Positions 1-6,282 are shown, numbered from the stretch's first letter. The stretch: 8,681 bases of DNA from Methanomicrobia archaeon (GCA_016928455.1 JAFGKP010000035.1:1-8681), one strand, 5' to 3'. Numbers and translations are program-made. Notes: generated by a model not told the origin, from the sequence alone.

Positions 1-275
1 ATCCCCAGGAGAAATACGACGTTTGTAACCGTGACACTCATAAGAGATTGAGGACACGCTATGCTTATTAGCGTTTCGGTCAGAGCTCATCAGTCCAAGA
101 ATTGCTGTTGTAAGAATGCACGTGCAGTTCCCACCTCTTCTTCGCGGCGGTCTCGCACAGTCTGCGAATAGAATGAGCGTCCCACTGAGACGGAACCCAG
201 GAGTTAACGTGCGACTGTACCGTTTTTAACTACGCATTATTCTGTTTATACGTGTAGCTCTTCACTTCACAAACG
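1..275. other. Left-edge region without a convincing gene
   Basis: No convincing gene is visible. The first 48 bases of the + strand read as 16 codons ending in TGA at 49-51 (ending FVTVTLIRD). This could be the tail of a gene cut by the window edge, but it is too short to judge. A hairpin follows at 56-74 (ACGCTA, 7-nt loop, TAGCGT) with no T-run after it. A 36-codon ORF at 61-171 is rich in Cys, Arg and Ser and does not look like a protein. The last 30 bases hold the likely promoter of the next gene. Confidence 0.4.
244..250 (+). promoter_or_regulatory. TATA-like box of the molybdopterin lipoprotein gene
   Basis: The AT-rich element GTTTATA lies 26-32 nt before the ATG at 276. In archaea the TATA box is normally about 25 nt before the transcription start, so the mRNA would begin at or very near the ATG. 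No Shine-Dalgarno motif precedes this ATG, which agrees with a leaderless transcript. Confidence 0.4.
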
Positions 276-941
276 ATGACGCGCTCGAAGCTCGTGACAT
301 GTGGCCTGCTGATCTTTGCCCTGTTACTGAGCGTTGTACTCGGTGGCTGCATCCAACAAGAGGAAGAGTCCCCGGATTATGTTCAGATCAGAGAGTACGA
401 AGGCGAAGATCTCTCATCGATCGCGGATTTCAGGGAGAATTCGATCAAGGGTCCACAGCAGGTAGACCGAGAAAGCTATGTGCTTCATATCACGGGGCTC
501 GTCGAGCATCCCCAGGCCTATACCTATGACGATATTCTTAACGACTTCCCCTCACAGAAGAAAGTAGTGAGGTTGGATTGCGTTGAAGGCTGGAGTGTCA
601 CGATCCTCTGGGAAGGAGTGCTGGTCAGCGATGTGCTGAAGGACGCACAGCCCGCAGCCAATGCAACGGTCGTGATATTCCATGCCTACGATGGCTACAC
701 AACCTCTTTGCCACTGGCGTACGTTCTGGATAACGAGATCATCATGGCGTATGGAATGAACAACGTTACCCTGCCGCCCGAGCGAGGTTTTCCGTTCCAG
801 CTCGTAGCAGAGAGCAAATGGGGCTACAAATGGATAAAATGGATCACAACGATCGAGTTATCCGACGATAGTGCGTATCGTGGCTACTGGGAACGTAGGG
901 GCTTTTCGAACACCGGCAACGTGAACGAGAGCTTTTTCTGA
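276..941 (+). CDS. Molybdopterin-dependent oxidoreductase domain lipoprotein (sulfite oxidase/YedY-like)
   Basis: This 221-residue protein starts with a lipoprotein signal: basic MTRSK, a hydrophobic stretch at about 6-21 and a lipobox LGGC whose Cys is residue 25. A charged linker follows, then the oxidoreductase molybdopterin-binding fold (PF00174 type) at about 65-205. Key marks are YVLHITGLVEHP (strand and loop entry), LDCVEGWS with Cys102 in the position of the molybdenum-ligating cysteine, and the later GFPFQLVAESKWGYKWIKWI segment. It has only the catalytic domain, without the C-terminal dimer domain or heme domain of true sulfite oxidases, so it resembles the small MsrP/YedY-like group. 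It would be anchored on the outer face of the membrane and would need a separate electron partner, and none is encoded nearby. The substrate cannot be predicted. It is monocistronic as far as visible, with a TATA-like box upstream and a T-tract downstream. Confidence 0.88.
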   Translation: MTRSKLVTCGLLIFALLLSVVLGGCIQQEEESPDYVQIREYEGEDLSSIADFRENSIKGPQQVDRESYVLHITGLVEHPQAYTYDDILNDFPSQKKVVRLDCVEGWSVTILWEGVLVSDVLKDAQPAANATVVIFHAYDGYTTSLPLAYVLDNEIIMAYGMNNVTLPPERGFPFQLVAESKWGYKWIKWITTIELSDDSAYRGYWERRGFSNTGNVNESFF

Positions 942-960
942 CGGTAGGTAGTCTGCATCC

Positions 961-970
961 TTTTTTTCTT
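961..970 (+). terminator. T-rich archaeal terminator
   Basis: A run of seven T followed by CTT lies 20 nt after the TGA of the molybdopterin lipoprotein gene. Oligo-T tracts without a hairpin are the usual intrinsic termination signal in archaea. It is the only clear one in the window. Confidence 0.5.
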
Positions 971-1011
971 TGTCACCGCACATACAAGCAAAGTTGAGAG
1001 AGAACAATCAA

Positions 1012-1458
1012 TTACTCGAGCAGTCCTTGCATCGCTTCCCGCTCATCGCGGATCTCAACGTCAAAGGCATGCAACTCCGCTTCCTTAACTGCTCTGATAA
1101 GCGCCTTATCCGCGGCAGGAAACGAGGTGCAAGGCGTCATTCGCGGAACGGTGGTGAGCGAAGATCCGCTCTATGATCGTGTCTATGAACTCATCAGAGA
1201 GTTTGATGAGAGTGAGATGACCTTTCACCTCCGCGAGGAGCACAGCACAGCAATGACAAAATCTCGCTCTTCTGTATTGATCTGCTGCTTGACCACTTTC
1301 TTATTGATCGCCGCTATTGCCTCTGCCAGGGTCCACGATGAGCTGATAAGCTCGTTATCGCTCTCGAAGAGCGCATTCATCAGTTCTGAGCCCTCTTCTT
1401 CGCGGTATCTCTTGACCAAAGCAGAGGTATCGAGGTAAATCCTCATCGCACTATTCAT
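1012..1458 (-). pseudogene. VapC-like PIN-domain toxin, disrupted by two frame changes
   Basis: The frame from the ATG at 1458 gives the start of a PIN ribonuclease (RIYLDTSALVKRYREEEGS, with the first acidic residue Asp10, and TLAEAIAAI with Glu46), then meets a stop at 1225-1227 after 77 residues. The next frame continues the family from 1240 (LLAEVKGHLTLIKLSDEF and later RSANDALHL with the third acidic residue), stopping at 1106-1108. The original frame resumes with FPAADKALIRAVKEAEL, carrying the fourth acidic residue, and ends in TAA at 1012-1014. At the first break, the tandem CACAG CACAG at 1241-1250 is a likely 5-nt duplication; deleting one copy restores the frame. At the second break (about 1111-1130), the usual stretch of about a dozen residues between DALHL and the ADK motif is missing, suggesting an out-of-frame deletion. 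A functional endonuclease is unlikely. The start overlaps the stop of the upstream ORF by ATGA, the usual toxin-antitoxin arrangement. Confidence 0.8.
1241..1250. repeat. 5-bp tandem duplication CACAG x2 at a frameshift
   Basis: Two adjacent copies of CACAG (CTGTG on the coding strand) lie exactly where the PIN-domain frame is lost. Removing one copy joins DFVIAV to LLAEVKG in a single frame. This is consistent with a slippage duplication that inactivated the gene, or with an assembly or base-call error. Confidence 0.5.
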
Positions 1459-1631
1459 GTAATCGAGGCATCTCGCTGCTCTCGGACGATTCTCGAGAGC
1501 GACTCACCTCGAGCTAAGATCCGCCGGACTTTCGCTAAATCCGCTTCGTCCGGCTGCAGAACAGGGATACCTACCTTTTTCGCTAGTTCATCCATCCTTT
1601 TGTCTTGAGCGACTATGAGGTCTGCTTTCAT
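1455..1631 (-). CDS. Small ORF upstream of the PIN toxin, candidate antitoxin (N-terminus uncertain)
   Basis: The frame encodes 58 residues from the only in-frame ATG (MKADLIVAQDKRMDELAKK at its start, and ARGESLSRIVREQRD near its end). Its TGA overlaps the ATG of the PIN toxin gene (ATGA), so the two would be translationally coupled, as antitoxin and toxin genes usually are. The same frame stays open and protein-like for about 45 codons upstream, back to a TAG at 1767-1769 (DDYPEHLCRVIFAQDQW is part of it), but has no ATG, GTG or TTG there. A very strong Shine-Dalgarno, GAGGAGGT, lies at 1760-1767, just where a longer gene should start. The gene was probably longer and has lost its start codon. 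I do not recognise the family. The antitoxin role rests on position only, and the charged C-terminal tail fits a toxin-binding segment. Confidence 0.45.
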   Translation of the reverse strand: MKADLIVAQDKRMDELAKKVGIPVLQPDEADLAKVRRILARGESLSRIVREQRDASIT

Positions 1632-1802
1632 CTGCTTTTTCAGAGGTTCCGCAACACCTTCACCCCGGACAAAAGTCCCGAATTCGTCCTTGAACTGCTC
1701 TTTCCACTGGTCCTGGGCGAAGATGACCCGGCAAAGGTGCTCTGGATAGTCGTCGGGAGACCTCCTCTATCTATTCTCAAGAGATTGCCAAACGAGTCTC
1801 TA

Positions 1803-2240
1803 TCAAAACCGAATACGCTCGATCTCAGCTTCGCGCAGGTTGTTTTCCATTGTCCAGAACCACGCTTCACCGTGCGGCACGCGAAAGACCGCTAAGAGCG
1901 GATTATCCGGTCGCCCTGTCCCGATCGCCTTCAAGAACGGTCGCTCTTCTATGAGCCGCGCCTTCAGTGCGAGATCCTCAAGAAACTCCACCGCACCAGT
2001 CACGCGCAGCATCGTTCCAGCGCCCGGCGCGTTACCTGGATTATAGAAGCAGAGCTCCACCTTCGGGTTGCGTCGCAACTGCTGGTAGATCGCTTTCGGT
2101 GTCCCGGTATGGAAATAAAACCCCGTCTCGTCCGCAAACCACATCAGGAATTTCCGCACTCGTGGCTGATCGCCCTCGACGGTCGCGACACTGGTCACCG
2201 GATTCTGGTTCGCAAAGGTGATACAATCCTGGATAGTCAT
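1803..2240 (-). CDS. Pyridoxamine 5'-phosphate oxidase-family FMN-binding protein
   Basis: This 145-residue protein has the split-barrel flavin-binding fold of the PNPOx-like family. Visible features are the first strand VTSVATVEGDQPRVR (about 15-29), GFYFHTGTPKAIYQQL (about 40-55), the following NPKVELCFYNPG strand, and MLRVTGAVEFLED in the second half. Small proteins of this kind bind FMN or F420 and act as general reductases or flavin-binding proteins; most are not true pyridoxamine phosphate oxidases, so the substrate is unknown. The length is normal for the family. The ATG at 2240 is supported by a GAGGTGA Shine-Dalgarno about 8 nt upstream and a TATA-like box further out. The TGA stop is followed immediately by an in-frame TAG. 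It lies between a GNAT gene (115-nt gap, so probably its own promoter) and the toxin-antitoxin remnant. Confidence 0.88.
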   Translation of the reverse strand: MTIQDCITFANQNPVTSVATVEGDQPRVRKFLMWFADETGFYFHTGTPKAIYQQLRRNPKVELCFYNPGNAPGAGTMLRVTGAVEFLEDLALKARLIEERPFLKAIGTGRPDNPLLAVFRVPHGEAWFWTMENNLREAEIERIRF

Positions 2241-2277
2241 TCCCTATTTCACCTCTTCTCACTTGGCCGTGCAGTCA

Positions 2278-2283
2278 TTTAAA
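2278..2283 (-). promoter_or_regulatory. TATA-like box of the PNPOx-family gene
   Basis: TTTAAA lies 38-43 nt upstream of the ATG at 2240. Transcription would begin near 2254, leaving a leader of about 14 nt that contains the GAGGTGA ribosome binding site. Confidence 0.4.
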
Positions 2284-2355
2284 GATAGGATACCGGTGGA
2301 CGAGCGCGTCATAGTCTCGCCCTTCTCCTGTACGCCACCCCAGTATCGAGAACGG

Positions 2356-3438
2356 TCAGAGAATACAATCCCTTATATCCACGTAGAAGGGGCTGAACGC
2401 AGGTAGTTCGTTTCCGGACTCGAGTGCTTTGGCATATATCTGCCACAGATCAATCTGCGGTTTGAACGTTTTGAGCACTGAAACAAGTGGGTCATCTGGA
2501 TCCAGATTGGCGACGAAGAAATCGCGGTTGGCATCGAATACGATGTTATTGAACGAGCCGATAAGGGCTGACATCGCATCGGCGTGATCCGGTTTGAATG
2601 CGTGATCGGTCATGAAATACACCTTGAAATACTCACCCTCTGCAGGTATCCTCGGCACTCGACCAAAGAGACTCAAGAATCCTAATAGCGCGCGCATCAC
2701 GTTCCTCATACGCGGCTCTTTCGTATAGCACATCTCTGCCAGTACTGACCAATCCCATAATCCCGCGCAGGCCACTATAGTACCCTCCGCATCTTTATCA
2801 TGAGCTACCCAGAACTGCTCCAGGCCGTATCCGAGGATGCCGTTCAGATAAGCTGCGAACCCTTCTGGCGTGTAGGGTGCGAAGTGCGCACGCCCTGCAT
2901 TGAACTCGTTAATGAGTCGCACAACAGCAGGGATATCCCTTATTGTAGCGCGTTCGATCGTATAGTCCGCTGCGATCCCCACTTTTTTATAAGCTGTCAG
3001 TGCACACGATTTGAGCGCTCTCACGCTCGCATAGCCCCGTTTCTCAAACAGCGCTTTCGAGGCGTCGTTCTGACCGTAGATATAGCACTACAGGTATTTT
3101 GAGCCGTTTTCCTGTGCTTGCTGCTCTGCGTTCTTCACCAGCGTGGTAGCCACTCCTTTGCGCCGGAACGCCGGATGCACCATCACCTCGGCTAGATAGA
3201 CGTATGGCTCTTGTTGCGCTGGCGACTGCTTCACTGTCCAGCCGATCCAACCATCAACTTCACCGTCATCCTCTTCGGCTATGAGAACGTTCCAGTTATC
3301 ATACAGTGCATAGCGCGCAGTGAAGTCAAATTTTTTGTCCACGCCCACGGCACAGTGTTCGTTACCGTGCGGACATACCTTCTCGATCGCTAACAGCCGG
3401 GCAGTATCGCCTTCTTCAAACGGTCTAATGTGGACCAT
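2356..3438 (-). CDS. Two-domain GNAT N-acetyltransferase with one internal in-frame UAG
   Basis: Read through one TAG (3088-3090, codon 117), the frame encodes 360 residues with no other interruption. The N-terminal GNAT domain (about 1-150) starts MVHIRPFEEGDTARLLAIE and has the acetyl-CoA motif VHPAFRRKGVATTL (about 87-100). After the UAG come CYIYGQNDASKALFEKRGY, the canonical last part of the same GNAT domain, then a second GNAT-like domain from YTIERATIRDIPAVVRLI to the C-terminus. Thus the UAG sits inside a conserved domain, not between two genes; the GTG at 3024 is an internal Val codon. The ATG at 3438 is preferred to the GTG at 3450 because AGGTGG lies 8 nt before the ATG and overlaps the GTG. 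The acceptor substrate is unknown. The UAG may be decoded (pyrrolysine or suppression), a recent nonsense mutation or a sequence error. If it terminates, the product is a 116-residue truncated GNAT. Confidence 0.75.
3088..3090 (-). other. In-frame UAG codon inside the GNAT gene
   Basis: The coding strand reads TAG between GSKYL and CYIYGQND, at the start of a predicted core strand of the GNAT fold. Family members usually have an aromatic or other hydrophobic residue about here, so a single change from TAT or TAC (Tyr) would produce it. In archaea with the pyl genes, UAG is read as pyrrolysine. No pylT or pylSBCD gene is in this window, so decoding is inference. Confidence 0.6.
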
Positions 3439-3449
3439 CTCTAGTACCA

Positions 3450-3469
3450 CCTACTAAGCCCTACTAAGT
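3450..3469. repeat. 10-bp tandem repeat upstream of the GNAT gene
   Basis: CCTACTAAGC and CCTACTAAGT lie back to back just upstream of the GNAT start. On the coding strand each copy carries a GTAGG/TTAGTAGG element, and the copy nearer the gene supplies part of the AGGTGG ribosome binding site. It could be a small operator or simply a slippage duplication. Confidence 0.4.
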
Positions 3470-3594
3470 ATCTCTCATACCAAAAACGTTTCGAGCACTA
3501 GCTGTTATGCTGGCCTCGTGGTTCTCTCTGTTGCATTTTAACCCACGGCATTCAACGCCTCAACTTCTTCGATCCCGGTGCTGCGTCAGGTAAC

Positions 3595-3602
3595 CTAATA
3601 TC
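3595..3602 (+). promoter_or_regulatory. Possible TATA box of the unknown 208-residue gene
   Basis: An AT-rich element around CTAATATC lies 26-33 nt before the ATG at 3628, the spacing expected for a leaderless archaeal transcript. No Shine-Dalgarno precedes that ATG. The match is modest. Confidence 0.25.
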
Positions 3603-3627
3603 ATCCATTCCCCTTGTTCTTAGTACC

Positions 3628-4254
3628 ATGACAGACGAAGAGATGGTACCCTGGATTGGGCAGGAGTTCGTGGAGTCCGATGCTAAGGCGCTCGGCACCT
3701 ATATCGCCGCACTGATCTTACGGTTCCGGGTACGGTACCGGACTGATATGTCCGTGCTGAGCACAGATATGGAGTTGTGGGAGACGCGAATCAAGCCCTA
3801 CGTCGCGCTCTTGCTCCACGACCCAGCGGAGCTGCGGGACGCGGTTGCAGCGGGCAAGCGGTTTCTGAAGGCGTTCGTGCAGCAGACCTCGATCGAGGAG
3901 TACGATACGGTCATCGACGACCTTGAGCTTGCTTATTACGAGACCTTCAAAGCCGCATACCTCAGACACGTAAATCGCAGCGCACTCAACGGCACCATCG
4001 CGGGCTCTAGCGCGCCAAAACTGGTCAGCGAGTTCATTCGGGATGTCGCGACCAACCGATTCTCGAAAGGACGAACGACCATGATGGGCAGTACCATTCT
4101 GGTCTCACCGGTTGCTGAGCTCATTCAGCTATGCAACTTTTCACATGAGGACGCCACGAGCTTCCTGGATATCCTGCGGGACGCGGGGATCATGTTCCTG
4201 GACATCGTGCCCGCGCCCGTGCTCGAAGCCGAGTTCGTCGAGAGCCTCGGATAA
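3628..4254 (+). CDS. Hypothetical helical protein, 208 residues
   Basis: I do not recognise this protein. It looks like a real gene: a long open frame with coding-like composition, ordinary globular amino acid make-up and a good start at the ATG at 3628. It is acidic at the N-terminus (MTDEEMVPWIGQEFVESDAK), largely alpha-helical, with no signal peptide and no clear membrane segment (GTYIAALILRFRVRYR is amphipathic rather than spanning). Residues about 55-110 form charged helices. A basic middle part (RDVATNRFSKGR) leads to a C-terminal segment (SPVAELIQLCNFSHEDATSF then LDILRDAGIMFLDI) with the helix-turn-helix and strand rhythm of a winged-helix domain; that reading is weak. It stands alone between divergent and co-directional promoters, so its neighbours give no functional clue. 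Confidence 0.65.
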   Translation: MTDEEMVPWIGQEFVESDAKALGTYIAALILRFRVRYRTDMSVLSTDMELWETRIKPYVALLLHDPAELRDAVAAGKRFLKAFVQQTSIEEYDTVIDDLELAYYETFKAAYLRHVNRSALNGTIAGSSAPKLVSEFIRDVATNRFSKGRTTMMGSTILVSPVAELIQLCNFSHEDATSFLDILRDAGIMFLDIVPAPVLEAEFVESLG

Positions 4255-4309
4255 ACGCGAAGCACCCCAGTTACTCACCGCACTGGAGACGGAACGAGGG
4301 CGGTCGTAG

Positions 4310-4354
4310 AGCCGTTCTGGTTATCAACGGCTAGCGCTGGAGGCTCAGCTAGCC
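4310..4354. other. Two overlapping, mutually exclusive hairpins
   Basis: AGCCGTT (4310-4316) pairs with AACGGCT (4326-4332) over a 9-nt loop. GGCTAGC (4329-4335) pairs with GCTAGCC (4348-4354) over a 12-nt loop. The two share GGCT at 4329-4332, so only one can form at a time. They lie in the 243-nt gap between the hypothetical gene and aroD, which holds no other gene I can see. There is no T-run, so this is not a classical terminator. Confidence 0.35.
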
Positions 4355-4430
4355 CTAGTCGCGCGGGAAACGATACTCTTATCCTCTCATCGGGCTTCGA
4401 GCTTCTTCTGAGGGCGTCTCTCTCCACAGG

Positions 4431-4443
4431 TATATCCTTAAAA
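4431..4443 (+). promoter_or_regulatory. TATA-like promoter of aroD
   Basis: TATATCCTTAAAA is the only strongly AT-rich stretch in front of aroD. Transcription from it would start near 4462-4468 and give a leader of about 30 nt holding the GGTGATC ribosome binding site. Confidence 0.4.
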
Positions 4444-4497
4444 CACCGACCGCCTTGTTCTTATCAGCCAGCAAATACCGGGTGGTGATCAGGAAAA

Positions 4498-5229
4498 ATG
4501 CCAGAGCGAAGCTTATTGAACAGGGCACCGGTAATCGTGGCCGTAGTGCGGACCTTATCGCCTCAGGATGCAGCACGTGCAGCGGAAGAAGGCGCGGACG
4601 CGCTTGAGCTCCGTATCGACCTGCTGAGGCCGGAGGATCAGCGCATCGCGCGAATCACCGAATTCCTCGATACACTCCGGCTCCCGGTGATCGTCACAAA
4701 CCGAAATCGGGAGGAGGGCGGCGCGTTCTCGGGCACCGAACACGAACGGCTCGCGCTGCTCCGCAGTATTCTCGATGCCGTGGAGGTTCATGCGGTGGAT
4801 GTCGAGTTCTTCTCCGCCGCTGTAGAACGAGAGAAGGTGATCGCAACGGCGCGCGAGCGTCGCGTGCCAGTCATTTGCTCGTTCCACGACTTCGTCGGCA
4901 TGCGGTCTCGCTACGAACTCCTGAGGATCATTACCTGCATGCACGAGCGGGGTGGCAGTATCGCGAAGATCGCCCTCACGCCCAGGTCGCTCGACGATAC
5001 GCTGATGCTGCTTGAATTCACCCATGAGCTCACCCGTGAAGGGAAGCGCATCGCGATGATCGGCATGGGGTCCTTCGGGCGGCATTTGCGCGTTATCGCA
5101 CCACTTTACGGCTCGCTCTTGACCTACGGCTATCTCGAGGGCGAGCAGGCTTTCGCACCCGGCCAGCTCAGTGTGCGGCAGCTCAGGCATATGCTGGAGA
5201 CCCTGGGCGTTAAAGAAGTCTCTTTTTGA
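4498..5229 (+). CDS. aroD: 3-dehydroquinate dehydratase, type I
   Basis: This enzyme converts 3-dehydroquinate to 3-dehydroshikimate in the shikimate pathway to aromatic amino acids, through a Schiff base with a lysine. The 243-residue TIM-barrel protein has all the family marks: VIVAVVRTLSP strand 1, ADALELRIDLL with Glu37 and Arg39, VIVTNRNREEGGAFSG, the catalytic His130 in CSFHDF and the Schiff-base Lys157 in IAKIALTP. The 27-residue spacing between them equals that in E. coli AroD (His143, Lys170). The C-terminus keeps GSLLTYGYLEGEQAFAPGQL. The ATG at 4498 has GGTGATC 7 nt upstream. No other shikimate gene is adjacent. The last 20 nt overlap, tail to tail, the end of the leftward Toprim gene. 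Confidence 0.96.
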   Translation: MPERSLLNRAPVIVAVVRTLSPQDAARAAEEGADALELRIDLLRPEDQRIARITEFLDTLRLPVIVTNRNREEGGAFSGTEHERLALLRSILDAVEVHAVDVEFFSAAVEREKVIATARERRVPVICSFHDFVGMRSRYELLRIITCMHERGGSIAKIALTPRSLDDTLMLLEFTHELTREGKRIAMIGMGSFGRHLRVIAPLYGSLLTYGYLEGEQAFAPGQLSVRQLRHMLETLGVKEVSF

Positions 5230-5620
5230 GTGCGTTCACCGATTCGATATCCCTCATGCCGCGTAGCCCTAAAATCCGCCCAATCCTGCCGCGGAACGTC
5301 GTTTCAACCTTGATGCCCTCATGCTCCAGTCGCACGGTCAGTCGCTTATTGAATCGTTTTCCTTCGCGGTCATAGTCAGTGAGAATCGCGACTCGCTTGT
5401 ACCTGCTGCGGAGATCATCAATGAACGCGGTATCAGGCTTCGTCGAGCACAGCAGGATCTCCTTGGTAATCCCCAGCGCCCGTAATCCCTCTCTGTCTCG
5501 CACGCCTTCCACGATGATCGCATCCACTGACTCGTTCAGCTCCTCTATTACGCGCTCCAGCTCTGCGTAGGTCTCAAAATCACGCTTCTGCTGCGTGCGT
5601 TCAGATCGATTGGTGTTCAT
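5210..5620 (-). CDS. Toprim-domain protein (UPF0292-like)
   Basis: This 136-residue protein is little more than a Toprim domain, the metal-binding fold of topoisomerases, DnaG primases and RNase M5-type nucleases. The glutamate motif is IIVEGVRDREGLRALG with Glu38; the DxD motif is AILTDYDREGKRFNKRL with Asp82 and Asp84. Small archaeal stand-alone Toprim proteins of this kind (UPF0292) are conserved but of unknown activity; a role in nucleic-acid cleavage or RNA processing is inference from the fold. The C-terminal part (TTFRGRIGRILGLRGMRDIES) is basic and could bind nucleic acid. The gene begins 27 nt after the dCMP deaminase stop on the same strand, so the two are probably co-transcribed. 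Its 3' end overlaps aroD by 20 nt. Confidence 0.87.
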   Translation of the reverse strand: MNTNRSERTQQKRDFETYAELERVIEELNESVDAIIVEGVRDREGLRALGITKEILLCSTKPDTAFIDDLRSRYKRVAILTDYDREGKRFNKRLTVRLEHEGIKVETTFRGRIGRILGLRGMRDIESVNALKKRLL

Positions 5621-5647
5621 TCCCTTGTCCGCAGCACGTTACATCGT

Positions 5648-6169
5648 TTAAAGAAACGTGAGTCTGATACCCGCTTGCTCCAGATATGCCAGCCCCTCTC
5701 GATCGCTATACTCGCCCGAGATCACCACGCGCTTGATGCCCGCGTTAATAATCAGTTTTGCGCAGATCTTGCACGGGAAGGCGTTGACGTAGAGTGTCGC
5801 GCTCTCCGCATTCCTGCCCGCCTGCAGTAATGCGTTCTGCTCCGCATGCACGCCCACGCACTCCTCGTGGCGCTCGCCCGAGGCAATATTCAGCTTATCC
5901 CGCCGGCATTCAACATCGAGACAGTGTGGAAAGCCGCGCGGCGCGCCGTTGTAACCGGTCGAGACAATAACGTTATTTTTAACTACCAGAGCGCCAATCT
6001 GCCGTCGCAAACAGGTTGAGCGCAGTGCCACGTCGTTGACGATCTTCATCCAGTATTCGTCCCATGGTATCCGCTCATTGCCCGTCGTTTTTCCGCTCAT
6101 CTTTCCGAATTGATCTCGCGCCGCGACGCCAACAGTTCGCTCATTGCAGAAATAGTCCAGGCCAACCAT
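5648..6169 (-). CDS. dCMP deaminase (ComEB-like cytidine/deoxycytidylate deaminase)
   Basis: This zinc enzyme deaminates dCMP to dUMP, the precursor of dTMP. The fold begins at PWDEYWMKIVNDVALRSTC, followed by IGALVVKNNVIVSTGYNGAPRG. Zinc and catalytic residues are His and Glu of VHAEQNALL, and the two cysteines of PCKIC; all are present. The inserted HCLDVECRR and RHEEC cysteines and histidine resemble the second zinc site of the T4/ComEB type. The start is uncertain. A TATA box at 6205-6216 places transcription near 6182-6188 and makes the ATG at 6169 the first one (173 residues), but homologues usually begin only about 10 residues before the WDEY motif, which favours the ATG at 6100 (150 residues). 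A TTG at 6175 is also open. It heads a likely two-gene operon with the Toprim gene. Confidence 0.92.
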   Translation of the reverse strand: MVGLDYFCNERTVGVAARDQFGKMSGKTTGNERIPWDEYWMKIVNDVALRSTCLRRQIGALVVKNNVIVSTGYNGAPRGFPHCLDVECRRDKLNIASGERHEECVGVHAEQNALLQAGRNAESATLYVNAFPCKICAKLIINAGIKRVVISGEYSDREGLAYLEQAGIRLTFL

Positions 6170-6204
6170 CCGCAAATCGCTTTCTGATTAATACGTGCGC
6201 TCAA

Positions 6205-6216
6205 CATATTTAATTT
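6205..6216. promoter_or_regulatory. AT-rich TATA element between divergent genes
   Basis: On the minus strand this reads AAATTAAATATG, a good archaeal TATA box 36-47 nt before the ATG at 6169 of the dCMP deaminase gene. The element is nearly symmetric (ATATTTAAT on the + strand), so it could also drive rightward transcription toward the coiled-coil gene. That would give a leader of about 170 nt, which contains the small ORF at 6283-6420. Confidence 0.45.
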
Positions 6217-6282
6217 GGTTGGTTTAGTGATTACTGAGCACTCAACCAGAAACAGAAGCTCAAGCGTATCATGAGGTGCTCG

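Noticed and set aside
61..171. 36-codon ORF near the left edge
   Set aside because: No ribosome binding site, odd Cys/Arg/Ser composition and no family.
1127..1438. Rightward frame with a hydrophobic stretch (SVLICCLTTFLLIAAIASA) resembling a membrane protein
   Set aside because: It is the complement of the PIN pseudogene; three protein segments on the other strand match a known family.
1640..1870. Leftward 76-codon frame covering the antitoxin region
   Set aside because: It overlaps the end of the PNPOx gene out of frame and is Ser/Arg-rich; the alternative frame coupled to the PIN gene is much more protein-like.
2356..3024. A separate acetyltransferase gene starting at the GTG at 3024
   Set aside because: That codon is an internal Val; the 21 codons before it continue the upstream GNAT domain in the same frame, and no ribosome binding site precedes it.
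4555..5190. A 211-codon open frame antisense to aroD
   Set aside because: It lies entirely within aroD, whose catalytic motifs are intact; the translation has no recognisable features and reflects codon bias.
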